DNA of 64,000 nucleotides. Origin: JBBDLF01 sp040879025 (GTDB lineage Bacteria > Pseudomonadota > Gammaproteobacteria > Pseudomonadales > Pseudohongiellaceae). Under the pieces are notes generated by a model. That model was given only the letters and a program-made list of their open reading frames with translations, had not been told where the DNA came from and did not search any database. Location of the stretch: positions 65,461 through 129,460 of the forward strand of contig JBBDLF010000013.1 in NCBI GenBank assembly GCA_040879025.1, read 5' to 3'. Positions 44,180-52,956 of this stretch are shown here, piece by piece. The position numbers and the translations under genes were made by a program. Position 1 is the stretch's first letter, and each line of letters opens with the position of its first letter.

Positions 44180-45892
44180 TCAGAGGCTCTCTAGTTGTTC
44201 CAGTGCCGACAATCTGCCGGACAGGGCGTCTGAGTGGGCAATCTGGCGCTGTTCCTCCAGAATTTCTTCGAGTATTTCCAACGTGGTGAGGGGATTGGCC
44301 AGCACTACCCGGAACACAACGATCGGCTTCCGCTCATACTTTGCCGGATTCAGCAGGGTTCGTGACACAAAGGATTTACCGCGGCCTCGCTGTTCTTTCT
44401 GAATGGCCTTGGTTATCAGGTTGAGTGCTGCGTTTGCTTTGTCGCGCATCGTGGGGTCGGTCGCCAGTAGCCGTCGTGCCACTTCCGGCGTGTACCGGTA
44501 GGTGAGAATATTCAGTTCCGGTTCGGTGATCAGTTCGAAGTCCGGCGTTTTGCTGATCAGGGCGGCAAAGGCCTTGGCCTTGGCAATACCTTGATCGATT
44601 AACAGCTCATAGCCTTTTGCCCCGATAATATTCAGCCCCGCGTGAACCAGAACCGCCATCCCCGGGCGGGAACCTTCCAGACTGTGGCTGCCCAGGTCTT
44701 TTGAACCTTTCCTGATGATATATTCCGCATGGTGCTCCACGCTGGCCAGGGTCTCCGGATTGCGAAACACGCACAGTCCCGCGCCCAGTGGTGAATAAAG
44801 TTGTTTGTGCGCATCCAGTGTCACGGAACTGGCGCGCTCCAGGCCCTTCAACAGATGGCGGTAGGTTCGGGAAAACAACGTGGGGCCGCCCCACGCGGAG
44901 TCCACGTGCAGATGGCAGTTTTTTTCCTCGGCCAGATCGGCCAGTTCATCCAGCGGATCGATACTACCGGTTTCCGATGAGCCACACACGCCCACCAGTG
45001 CCATGACCTTGTAGTGCTCTTTCTCCAATTGTTCGTAACGGGCATACAAGCTGTCCATCCGGACCTTGTTATGCGCATCGGTTTCCACGGCGATCAGCGA
45101 CCGCCGACCGATGCCGAGCAAGTCAGCGGCCTTGTTGAGGGAGTAATGTCCGCGTTCCGAAACCAGGATAGCCAGACCACGATAACCATAGTGGGCAAGC
45201 CCCGCGGCCATACCTTCCTCTTTCACGCCACTGAAGTCTCCGCCCGCGGGTAAGGCATTATTGCGCGCCGCCCATAACGCGGTCATGTTGGCCAGGGTGC
45301 CTCCCGAACAGAAACTGCCCAGTGCGTGGGTGCGGTTATGCATCCAGCGCGTGTAGAATTCACTGTCATTGTTGTAAACCAGCCGGTGGATCATGCCAAT
45401 GACCTGGCGCTCAAGCGGCGTAAATGCCTTGGAGGTTTCCACCTTCACCAGGTTCTGGTTCAGGGCCACCATGATGCGGGAGAGCGGTAGCATGAAGTAT
45501 GGCAATGCCGAGGCCATGTGACCTACAAAGCTCGGCGAGGAAATGTGTACCGAGCGCGCCACCAGCTTTTCCATCAAAAATTCGATATGATCGGAAACAA
45601 AGCTGGGTTGCTGCGGGATTTCAGTGCTGGAAAAATCTTCTTCAATCTTTGTCAGATCCATTTCCGAGGCCACGATATGCTGCTGCAGAAATCCTGCCAG
45701 ATCTCTGGAAATGGAGTCATCTATAAGCCCAAGGGTTGAATTCGGGGCCTCGGGAACGGTAAATATACGGTACAGACTGTCCAGGCTCGCCTCAGCCGGT
45801 TTTTTCGGCAAATTCGGGTCCTTTGCAAACAGATTGGATCCGGCCGGCGTCTCGCCGGAATTTCTGTGGGAAGGGGAAGGGGATGAAGCCAT
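44180..45892 (-). CDS. panP: PLP-dependent aspartate 1-decarboxylase, PanP type
   Basis: This is a 570-residue fold-type I decarboxylase of the glutamate/aromatic decarboxylase group. The PLP lysine is Lys363 in VTLDAHKQLYSPLGAGL and the PLP aspartate is in LHVDSAWGGPTLFSRTY. The N-terminal text (SSPSFVGHMASALPYFMLPLSRIMVALNQNLVKVETSK) is that of the PanP family, which makes beta-alanine for pantothenate in bacteria lacking PanD. ATG 45892 is preferred; a TTG six codons upstream extends the frame. It converges with secF. A glutamate decarboxylase-like activity cannot be excluded. Confidence 0.86.
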   Translation of the reverse strand: MASSPSPSHRNSGETPAGSNLFAKDPNLPKKPAEASLDSLYRIFTVPEAPNSTLGLIDDSISRDLAGFLQQHIVASEMDLTKIEEDFSSTEIPQQPSFVSDHIEFLMEKLVARSVHISSPSFVGHMASALPYFMLPLSRIMVALNQNLVKVETSKAFTPLERQVIGMIHRLVYNNDSEFYTRWMHNRTHALGSFCSGGTLANMTALWAARNNALPAGGDFSGVKEEGMAAGLAHYGYRGLAILVSERGHYSLNKAADLLGIGRRSLIAVETDAHNKVRMDSLYARYEQLEKEHYKVMALVGVCGSSETGSIDPLDELADLAEEKNCHLHVDSAWGGPTLFSRTYRHLLKGLERASSVTLDAHKQLYSPLGAGLCVFRNPETLASVEHHAEYIIRKGSKDLGSHSLEGSRPGMAVLVHAGLNIIGAKGYELLIDQGIAKAKAFAALISKTPDFELITEPELNILTYRYTPEVARRLLATDPTMRDKANAALNLITKAIQKEQRGRGKSFVSRTLLNPAKYERKPIVVFRVVLANPLTTLEILEEILEEQRQIAHSDALSGRLSALEQLESL

Positions 45893-46235
45893 GAGCGCAG
45901 CCGGGGCCAATCAGGTCCAGAGTGGCGACAGATCAGCCCGCCCTGGAGACAGAGATTCAGAGCAGCGCAGTATAGAGCAGGCTCACCCCTTGAGACAATA
46001 TCGGTGAGATTGAGCGGATTTTGCGTCAGAGAGACTTTTCGTTTTGGTGCATCTTATTTAAACTACGCTGACTTGAACCTGATGTCCCTGCACGGTGACG
46101 ACCAATCAAGTCAGGGAGCCTTTGTTTGTTCAGAAGCCCCTGGTCCGGCTCGCGGCGGTGCCGATAGTGTACACAGCAGCCCTGGGTGAAATACGAAGAA
46201 CACGAACCTGAAACCGGAACATAAGAGCCAAGTGC
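45893..46235. other. Divergent intergenic region between panP and mltD
   Basis: This 343-base spacer must hold both promoters. A stretch near 46040-46070 (TTTTGG, then TATTTAAAC) could be the mltD promoter, but the match is poor. I see no RNA gene or repeat. Confidence 0.4.
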
Positions 46236-48560
46236 ATGGGAACTACCTTGAGACCGACCGCTGAGCCTGGTTTACGCCAACACCTGTGCGCCAAATCCGA
46301 TTCGTCCCGACGAATCAGCGGGTTGCTTCTGGTGTTGCTCACCTTGTTGGCGCTCCCTGCTCAACCTGTCCACGCCCAGGCTGCCGAGCTGTTCCCAAGA
46401 CCGGCCCAGCTCGAACCGGCCATTGAATTCTGGACCAGGGTGTACACCGAGGCGGACACTCAGCACGGCTTTCTACATGATTCGGTCAATCTTTCAGTTA
46501 TATACGACAAGGTTCCGCAAACCCGCCGGGTCGTCGATCAGCGCAGGGAAGAGATCCAGCGCGATCTCGAAGTGCTCGCCAGCGGCAAGCGCCACGACCT
46601 GACAGCAGAGCAGCAGCGAATTCTTGACCTGTGGGGCAGCAGTGTCACCAATCAGATCCTCGAGCAGGCGGTTTCCACCGTGCGCTTCCAGTTGGGGCAG
46701 TCCGACCGTTTTCTTGGTGGTTTGGTAAGATCCGGTGCCTATCGCGACCATATAGGCCGAGTGATTGGTGAGAAAGGTCTTCCGATGGAACTGGCGGTGC
46801 TCCCTCATGTGGAGTCCTCCTTCAATCCGCGAGCCTACTCCAGCGCTTCCGCCGCCGGTATGTGGCAGTTCGGCAGGGCCACCGGTCAGCGCTTTATGCG
46901 CATTGATCATATCATCGACGAGCGAATGGATCCGTACATCGCGACCAGTGCTGCCATGAGCCTGCTCGAATACAACTACAGTATTCTGGGAACCTGGCCG
47001 CTCGCCCTGACTGCCTATAATCATGGCGCAGGGGGCATAGCCCGGGCAGTGCGGGACACCGGAAGCGATCGCATCGAGGTGATCATCGCCAACTACAAGG
47101 GCAGAGCCTTCGGTTTCGCGTCACGCAATTTTTACCCTCAGTTTCTCGCCGTGCTGGACGTTGAAAAGAACGCCGGCAGGTATTTTGGCGATGTGCGTTT
47201 TGATCCGGCGCCTGGATTTACCGAAGTCACGACAGATTCCTATATTGCCGCCGAGGTGTTCGCCAGTTCAGTGGGCATTAGCCTGGAACAATTGCGCGCG
47301 GACAATCCGGCCCTGCGCCCGACCGTATGGGAAGGTGGCAAGCGCATACCCCAAGGGTTCAATGTAAAGGTGCGTACTCTGGCGGTGCCCGGAACTCCGG
47401 AGCAATTGCTGGCCAGAATCCCGACCACAGATCGTTTTCTTGCCCAGATTCCCGACACTTATTACCTCGTTGAGCGCGGCGACAGCCTCTCTGCCATAGC
47501 CAGCCGGTTTGATACTTCGGTATCCCAACTGACCTCCCTGAATCAACTGGCCAGCCAGCACCGCATCCAGATCGGTCAGCGCCTGCTGCTGCCCCAGGAC
47601 AGCAATGATCCCGATGTCATGCTCGCCACCCGGACGCTGGAAAGACCGGGTGACGGCACTTATAACGTCCGCCGGGGGGACACGTTGTCAATAATAGCGA
47701 CCCGCTTTGAAGTAGGAGAAGGCGAGCTGATGCGTCTGAATGATATCCAGGACCCGCACCGCATCTATCCGGGCCAGGAACTGTCGCTCCCGGTTGCCGT
47801 TGAGAACGAGGAACTGCTGGCGGCCGCCGACAACGAACCCGAATCGGCGCAGGATTCCGAAGCCGGTGGTCTCGTGTCGGTTGACGTCGAGGCAACAACA
47901 GATGATCTGCCTGAAATCGTTTCTGCGGAGCTTGATCCCACTCCGGCGGAGACCGAAAACCCCACGACCCGGCTGGCGCTGAATCAGACACCGGAAGCGC
48001 TGGAGGATGAACTGCCGGATCTGAATGAAATCACAGACGCGCCGGCCGCCGCGGATGAAAACGCCGTTGCCGTCAATCCGAATCTGAATGCGGATGAAAG
48101 CAATGAGGAACTGACAGAAGCGTTATCAGCGGATCCGTCCGACTACACGGTGGCGGGTGACAACAGTGTTGAAATACAGGCTTCGGAAACCCTCGGACAC
48201 CTGGCTGAATGGCTGGATGTCCGGGCCTGGGATTTACGCCGTTTGAACGACATGGCTTATCGGGATCCAGTGATCATCGGCGAGCGTCTCAAACTGGACT
48301 TGAGCCAGGTCACCCAGGTGGAATTCGAAGTGCGGCGGCGCGAATACCATCTGCAGTTACAACAGGAGTTTTTCGGCAATTTCCGTATACAGGATGTGGA
48401 GACTTACGTGATTGCGGCCAATGACAATATCGGAGCCATCGCCCGTACTCGTTATGGAACGCCCATTTGGTTATTGAGACAATACAATCCTGAGCTGAAT
48501 TTCAACCGCCTGCAAATCGGTCAGCAAATCGTTTTTCCTCTGTTGGAGCGGGCTGAATAG
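46236..48560 (+). CDS. mltD: MltD-like lytic transglycosylase with four LysM repeats
   Basis: This 774-residue envelope enzyme cleaves peptidoglycan between MurNAc and GlcNAc, forming 1,6-anhydro ends. A signal peptide (GLLLVLLTLLALPAQPVHAQ) is followed by the SLT domain at about 170-330 with catalytic Glu193 in VLPHVESSFNPRAYSSASAAGMWQF and the later NYSILGTWPLALTAYNHGAGG. LysM repeats that bind glycan lie at about 408-454, 474-519, 643-692 and 720-770. An unusually long acidic low-complexity linker (about 525-640) separates the second and third. No lipobox cysteine is seen, unlike E. coli MltD, so it is probably soluble or loosely bound. Most MltD proteins have two or three LysM units. Confidence 0.92.
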   Translation: MGTTLRPTAEPGLRQHLCAKSDSSRRISGLLLVLLTLLALPAQPVHAQAAELFPRPAQLEPAIEFWTRVYTEADTQHGFLHDSVNLSVIYDKVPQTRRVVDQRREEIQRDLEVLASGKRHDLTAEQQRILDLWGSSVTNQILEQAVSTVRFQLGQSDRFLGGLVRSGAYRDHIGRVIGEKGLPMELAVLPHVESSFNPRAYSSASAAGMWQFGRATGQRFMRIDHIIDERMDPYIATSAAMSLLEYNYSILGTWPLALTAYNHGAGGIARAVRDTGSDRIEVIIANYKGRAFGFASRNFYPQFLAVLDVEKNAGRYFGDVRFDPAPGFTEVTTDSYIAAEVFASSVGISLEQLRADNPALRPTVWEGGKRIPQGFNVKVRTLAVPGTPEQLLARIPTTDRFLAQIPDTYYLVERGDSLSAIASRFDTSVSQLTSLNQLASQHRIQIGQRLLLPQDSNDPDVMLATRTLERPGDGTYNVRRGDTLSIIATRFEVGEGELMRLNDIQDPHRIYPGQELSLPVAVENEELLAAADNEPESAQDSEAGGLVSVDVEATTDDLPEIVSAELDPTPAETENPTTRLALNQTPEALEDELPDLNEITDAPAAADENAVAVNPNLNADESNEELTEALSADPSDYTVAGDNSVEIQASETLGHLAEWLDVRAWDLRRLNDMAYRDPVIIGERLKLDLSQVTQVEFEVRRREYHLQLQQEFFGNFRIQDVETYVIAANDNIGAIARTRYGTPIWLLRQYNPELNFNRLQIGQQIVFPLLERAE

Positions 48561-49215
48561 GGCGCGCAAATAAAGCTTTGCCCGATGCCTCCTGATGTGG
48601 CCCTCTGCCTGCCAGTCGAAGGTATTGATGGCCGGGCTTGCCAAAGGTGACACAAGCAGACAGGTTCACACTGCGACCAGCGGCGTGGCTGCACAGCGTT
48701 TTTAACGACGCTCACACCTGGTCCCGCAGGATATGAGGGGCCACTTCTTCCATGGCTTTGCGGGTACCGCACCGCTTCTTTGGTTATTATAAAATCCGCT
48801 ACACTGACTATCCTGATTATGCCGCTCTTTGTCGGTTTTGACCGGTGGAATCGCTTGCTTTTCGGGGCGGGATAATGGGATAGTTAACCTCGCGAAGGTG
48901 AAACAAAGGCTGAAACAATTGTCGGCCCTGCAGGGTCAATATTGCTTAGTGGGAGACTAGTGGGAAGCCATTGGTTCGCTGAGAACCGTTTCAAATCCAG
49001 TCAGGGCGGGCCTGGTCGCACAGGCCTCTACCCGTGGCACGGACAGTTTCAGGCGCAACAAAGCGTGGAACGATACGACTTCGAAGAATTCAGGTTGTTG
49101 GTTTCTTGTTGAACTATCAGCCTGGCCAGCCAGTTTCGCCGGTTGACAGCCGCCAGCCACCAGTCATGACAGAGCCACCAGTCATGACAGAAGAGTAGAG
49201 AGATAGTAGAGTCCT
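48561..49215. other. 655-base intergenic region without a recognisable gene
   Basis: Short frames on both strands have no ribosome binding sites or family likeness. TATAAA near 48786 could be a -10 element, with no good -35. The last 60 bases contain an 18-bp perfect tandem duplication. The region presumably carries the promoter of the eight-gene operon that follows, and possibly a long 5' leader. I see no tRNA fold. Confidence 0.5.
49156..49191. repeat. 18-bp perfect tandem duplication
   Basis: GCCACCAGTCATGACAGA occurs at 49156-49173 and 49174-49191, 24 bases before the DUF4175 start codon, within the probable leader of the large operon. Confidence 0.92.
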
Positions 49216-52200
49216 ATGTCCACTTCCACCTTCGATACTCTAAGACAGACCCTCAGGAATATCAGGCGACGCCGAAGTCGGCTCTACATACTGCAGCATG
49301 CCAGCCTGACTCTCATCGGGGTCGCGCTGCTGTTTCTGGCATTGGCGCTCGTGGAGAACTGGCTTGACCCGGAGAGAGCCGGGAGTATCGGGCTTTTCCT
49401 GGTTCTGGTCACCGGTATCGGCCTGTTGCTCTGGCGGTTTGTCCATGCGCTGGGAAAACTGCGCGCCGACGACCGGCATCTGGCCCACTATGTTGATGAG
49501 CATATTCCGGACCTGGAACAACGCCTGCTCACCTCCCTCGAGTTTACCGACGAGGAGTTGCTCCATGGTCGCCACGGCGTTTCCCAGCAATTTATCCAAC
49601 AACTCTGGCATGATGCGCAGACCCATGTCAGCGCCCAACAAAGCCGCGTGGATGCGGTTACTCCCGCCCACAGCAGCTGGATATCCTTTGCCTCTGCCGC
49701 CACCGCCACCGTCGCTGTGGCTGTACTGGTACTCAATTCCGAAGGACTTCTGCAGGCCACCGGCAAATTATTGTGGCCGTTTTCACTAACCGCCCCTGTG
49801 GGCCTGGTGGTTGAAGCGCCGCCGGAAATTCAGATCAGCGTGGAGCCCGGCGATCTTGAACTGCAGCGCGGCGACAGCGTCACCATCACCGCCAGAGTGG
49901 ACAATGCGACGCCGGCAAATCTGAATTTGCGGCTGCAACAGGACAATGTGAACTGGCAGGATTATTCCATGTCGCGCGATGCCAGCGGCAGTGACAGCGC
50001 CACATACAGTTACTTTATTCCGTCGCTCGATGAGGACTCCACCTATTATGTGAGTTTTGACGAGGGGGGAGAATACAGTTCGCAGCAGTTCCGGATCAGT
50101 CTGTTTGACCTGCCACAGGTAGAGCAAATCAATCTCGCCTACACCTATCCCGACTATACCGGCATGGAAAATATCAGCGAAGAGGACAGCGGTGATATGG
50201 TGGTTCCGGAAGGCACCGAGGTTGAGGTCGCCGTGACATTTAACAAGAATATCGCCGATGCGGTGATGGAGTTTGAGAGTGACATTGGCCTGGATTCCGG
50301 AGAGGGAGAGCCGACAGTTCAGGCAGCGACGTATGAAAACCTGCCTCTCACCATCGACGGCAATGTGGGACGCGCTCGCTTCACCGTCAGCGCCGACGGG
50401 GTCTACCGCATCAGAGCAACGGATTTCGACAGCCTTGAAAGCAACGACCCGCTGGATTATTTCATCAGAGCGATCGCGGACCAGCCGCCGAGCCTGGAAC
50501 TGAAACGTCCGGGCAGGGATCAGGACGTTATGCCGCTTGAGGAAGTCGTGCTGGAGATGGATGCGAGAGACGATTATGGTCTGAGCCAGTTTTCGCTCCA
50601 CTACAGCGTGGTGGGCAATGAGGAGGAGGAGGTTGATTTCCTCCCTGAATCGAACGTGCGTTCCGTTTCAGGTAACGAATTGATTTACCTGGAAGACATG
50701 GATGTGTCACCGGGCGATTTTGTCAGTTATTACCTGACACTGGCTGACAACAACGGGCTTTCGGGACCCCAGGAAGTCGTGTCGGATATTTACTTTCTCC
50801 AGATTATTCCCACCGACCAGGAGTTTCGCCGTGGCGGTGGTGGAGGCGGCGGTGGCGGCGGAGGTGGCCAGGGTGGTGACAGCAGTGCCCTGGTGTCCAT
50901 CCAGAAAGATGTGATTGCCGCTACCTGGAAGTTGCGAAACCGACAAGGCCAGGCCTCTTCGCAGGATTTTACCGCCGACGTTGGCATTATCGCGGAATCC
51001 CAGCGGGAAGCGACGGAGCGCGCGCGCATGTCGATTGAGCGACTGTCCGAGCGCCTTAATTTCTCCGACGAGAGCTACGACAACGCGGTGCAGAACCTGT
51101 CGCAGGCCATTGAACACATGAACCTGGCGGCAGTTGAGCTCGACAGGGAACAGGTAACCAGCGCCCTGAAACCGGAACAGACAGCCTTGCAGTATATTCT
51201 CAGGGCGGAAGCCGACATCAACCGGACCACGATCAGCATGGAACAGGGTGGTGGCGGTGGCGGCGGGGGAGGAGCGCGCCAGGAACGTGAGGATCTGCGG
51301 GAACTGTTTGAAATGGAGATGGGGCAGTTGGAAAATCGCTACGAAACTCCGCAGAGCCGACAGAATTCAGCGGCCAATTCCGAGGAGGCCAACAAGCTGG
51401 AAGAACTGGCAAGGCGCCAGGAAGCCTTGACTCGGGCACAGCGCAATCTGGCCCGCCGCGAAGATCAGCTCAGCGAGGAGCAAAAACGGCGCGAACTCGA
51501 ACGACTGCTGAGACAACAGGAACAGCTCAGCCGTGAAGTCGCGCAACTGGAGCAGGAGGTGTCCCGTTCACAATCGGGACAGCAACAGTCCGGCCAGCAA
51601 CAACAGCAACAATCCGGTCAGCAACAAGCCTCTTCGCAATCCTCCGGTGGCAGTCAAGGGTCGCAGTCCCGCTTGCAGCAAGCTTCACAGCAGATGCAGG
51701 AGGCTTCAGAAAGCGACACCGCTTCCATCGCCGCCGCACGCAGCCAGAAGGCGCTCGAAAATCTGCGTGAACAGCAGCGTACCATGAATCAGGAAGCCGA
51801 CAGCTCGGTCAACCAGCTCGCGCAAAATCTGAGTCAGCGCGGGCAACGTCTGCTGCAGCAGCAACGACAGCTTCAGGATGCGTTGGAGAGTACCAATCGC
51901 CAACAGGGTCTCGGTCAGAACCGGCAATCCCAGCGGAACAATGAGGATATACAGTCACTGGTTGAACAGCAGCAACGCCAGCAGCGGGATCTGGAAGAAA
52001 TCGAGGATATGCTGCGAGCGATGATCGCGCGCGGCGATAACGACGATCAGCGCTTACTGTCTCAAGCCCAGTCAGCATCTCGGGAAGTGCGGCCCATCCG
52101 CGAGCAGATGCAAACCAGCAACCGCGTGCTGCGTAACGGCATGGTCAATTTGTCTGTGGACATTGAGCAGGAGATTGAAGGTCAGATCGAAGCACTGAAT

Positions 52201-52953
52201 CGTACGCTTACGGCGCTTGATCCTTCGCGGCAGCCTACCGGGTCGGACCAGATACAACAGGCTGCACGTGATGTCGAAGAATTGCTGGAACAGGTGGAAG
52301 GCTTGCAGCAGCAGGCGCAGCAATTGGCCGGCGGGGACGAACCCGGGGACCAGCCGGGCCAGGCTGGAAACCAGCAGCAGGGCGAACCGTCAATCCGGGA
52401 GATGCGGCAACAACTGGCCCGAAGCCAGCAACTGGCCCAGCAGCTCACACAGCAACTGGAACAGCAACAGGGGCAAGGCGGTCGGCAACCGGGGCAGCGT
52501 GGGCAGTCAGACCAAAATCAACCGGGCCAGCGTGGTGAGCCAGGTCAGCCGGGACAAGACCAGCAGGGGCAGCAGCCAGGCCAGCAGGGTGGTCAGCAGC
52601 AGGCGGATGCGGGTCAGACTGGAGCCAACGGAGGTTCAGCAGACTCACGCACCGGGGGAGTCATTGATTATTCCGGCAATAATTCGGCCTATGGCAATGC
52701 GCGTTCAATTGAACAGCAACTGACGCGGCAAGACATCGAGAACTTTCTGAACCAACCGGAACTTTTCCAGGAATTACTCGCGCCTATCCTGGAACTTGAA
52801 CGGCAACTGCGCGCCCAGGCTGAACTGGACAATATCAATAACAAACTCTATGCGGCTGCGGATGAAGAAATTCCTGAGGAATACCGAGACCTGGTTCAGG
52901 AGTATTATCGAATACTCTCCGAGAATCGGGGATCGGCGGACGCGGCTCCGTAG
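49216..52953 (+). CDS. Very large DUF4175-like membrane protein with Q/G-rich tail
   Basis: This 1245-residue protein heads the eight-gene operon. There are two N-terminal transmembrane helices (about residues 28-48 and 55-75) and a third near 155-180 (SWISFASAATATVAVAVLVLNS). Residues about 195-535 form a periplasmic beta-rich part with Ig-like strands. A run of twelve glycines (540-551) and one of nine (678-686) flank a helical segment. The remainder to about 1170 is a Q/R/E-rich predicted coiled coil followed by a G/Q/P low-complexity stretch. The C-terminal 75 residues (QDIENFLNQPELFQELLAPILELERQLR) look folded. This architecture resembles DUF4175/TIGR02302 proteins found next to MoxR-VWA genes. 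It probably forms an extended periplasmic structure; the function is unknown. Confidence 0.82.
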   Translation: MSTSTFDTLRQTLRNIRRRRSRLYILQHASLTLIGVALLFLALALVENWLDPERAGSIGLFLVLVTGIGLLLWRFVHALGKLRADDRHLAHYVDEHIPDLEQRLLTSLEFTDEELLHGRHGVSQQFIQQLWHDAQTHVSAQQSRVDAVTPAHSSWISFASAATATVAVAVLVLNSEGLLQATGKLLWPFSLTAPVGLVVEAPPEIQISVEPGDLELQRGDSVTITARVDNATPANLNLRLQQDNVNWQDYSMSRDASGSDSATYSYFIPSLDEDSTYYVSFDEGGEYSSQQFRISLFDLPQVEQINLAYTYPDYTGMENISEEDSGDMVVPEGTEVEVAVTFNKNIADAVMEFESDIGLDSGEGEPTVQAATYENLPLTIDGNVGRARFTVSADGVYRIRATDFDSLESNDPLDYFIRAIADQPPSLELKRPGRDQDVMPLEEVVLEMDARDDYGLSQFSLHYSVVGNEEEEVDFLPESNVRSVSGNELIYLEDMDVSPGDFVSYYLTLADNNGLSGPQEVVSDIYFLQIIPTDQEFRRGGGGGGGGGGGGQGGDSSALVSIQKDVIAATWKLRNRQGQASSQDFTADVGIIAESQREATERARMSIERLSERLNFSDESYDNAVQNLSQAIEHMNLAAVELDREQVTSALKPEQTALQYILRAEADINRTTISMEQGGGGGGGGGARQEREDLRELFEMEMGQLENRYETPQSRQNSAANSEEANKLEELARRQEALTRAQRNLARREDQLSEEQKRRELERLLRQQEQLSREVAQLEQEVSRSQSGQQQSGQQQQQQSGQQQASSQSSGGSQGSQSRLQQASQQMQEASESDTASIAAARSQKALENLREQQRTMNQEADSSVNQLAQNLSQRGQRLLQQQRQLQDALESTNRQQGLGQNRQSQRNNEDIQSLVEQQQRQQRDLEEIEDMLRAMIARGDNDDQRLLSQAQSASREVRPIREQMQTSNRVLRNGMVNLSVDIEQEIEGQIEALNRTLTALDPSRQPTGSDQIQQAARDVEELLEQVEGLQQQAQQLAGGDEPGDQPGQAGNQQQGEPSIREMRQQLARSQQLAQQLTQQLEQQQGQGGRQPGQRGQSDQNQPGQRGEPGQPGQDQQGQQPGQQGGQQQADAGQTGANGGSADSRTGGVIDYSGNNSAYGNARSIEQQLTRQDIENFLNQPELFQELLAPILELERQLRAQAELDNINNKLYAAADEEIPEEYRDLVQEYYRILSENRGSADAAP

Positions 52954-52956
52954 CTA

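Noticed and set aside
48561..49215. Possible tRNA or small gene in the long spacer
   Set aside because: No cloverleaf arms, CCA end or convincing ribosome binding site could be found by eye.
50830..50870. Glycine run as a DNA-level repeat expansion or sequencing artefact
   Set aside because: The glycine codons are mixed, so it is not a simple unit expansion, and the frame stays open through it.
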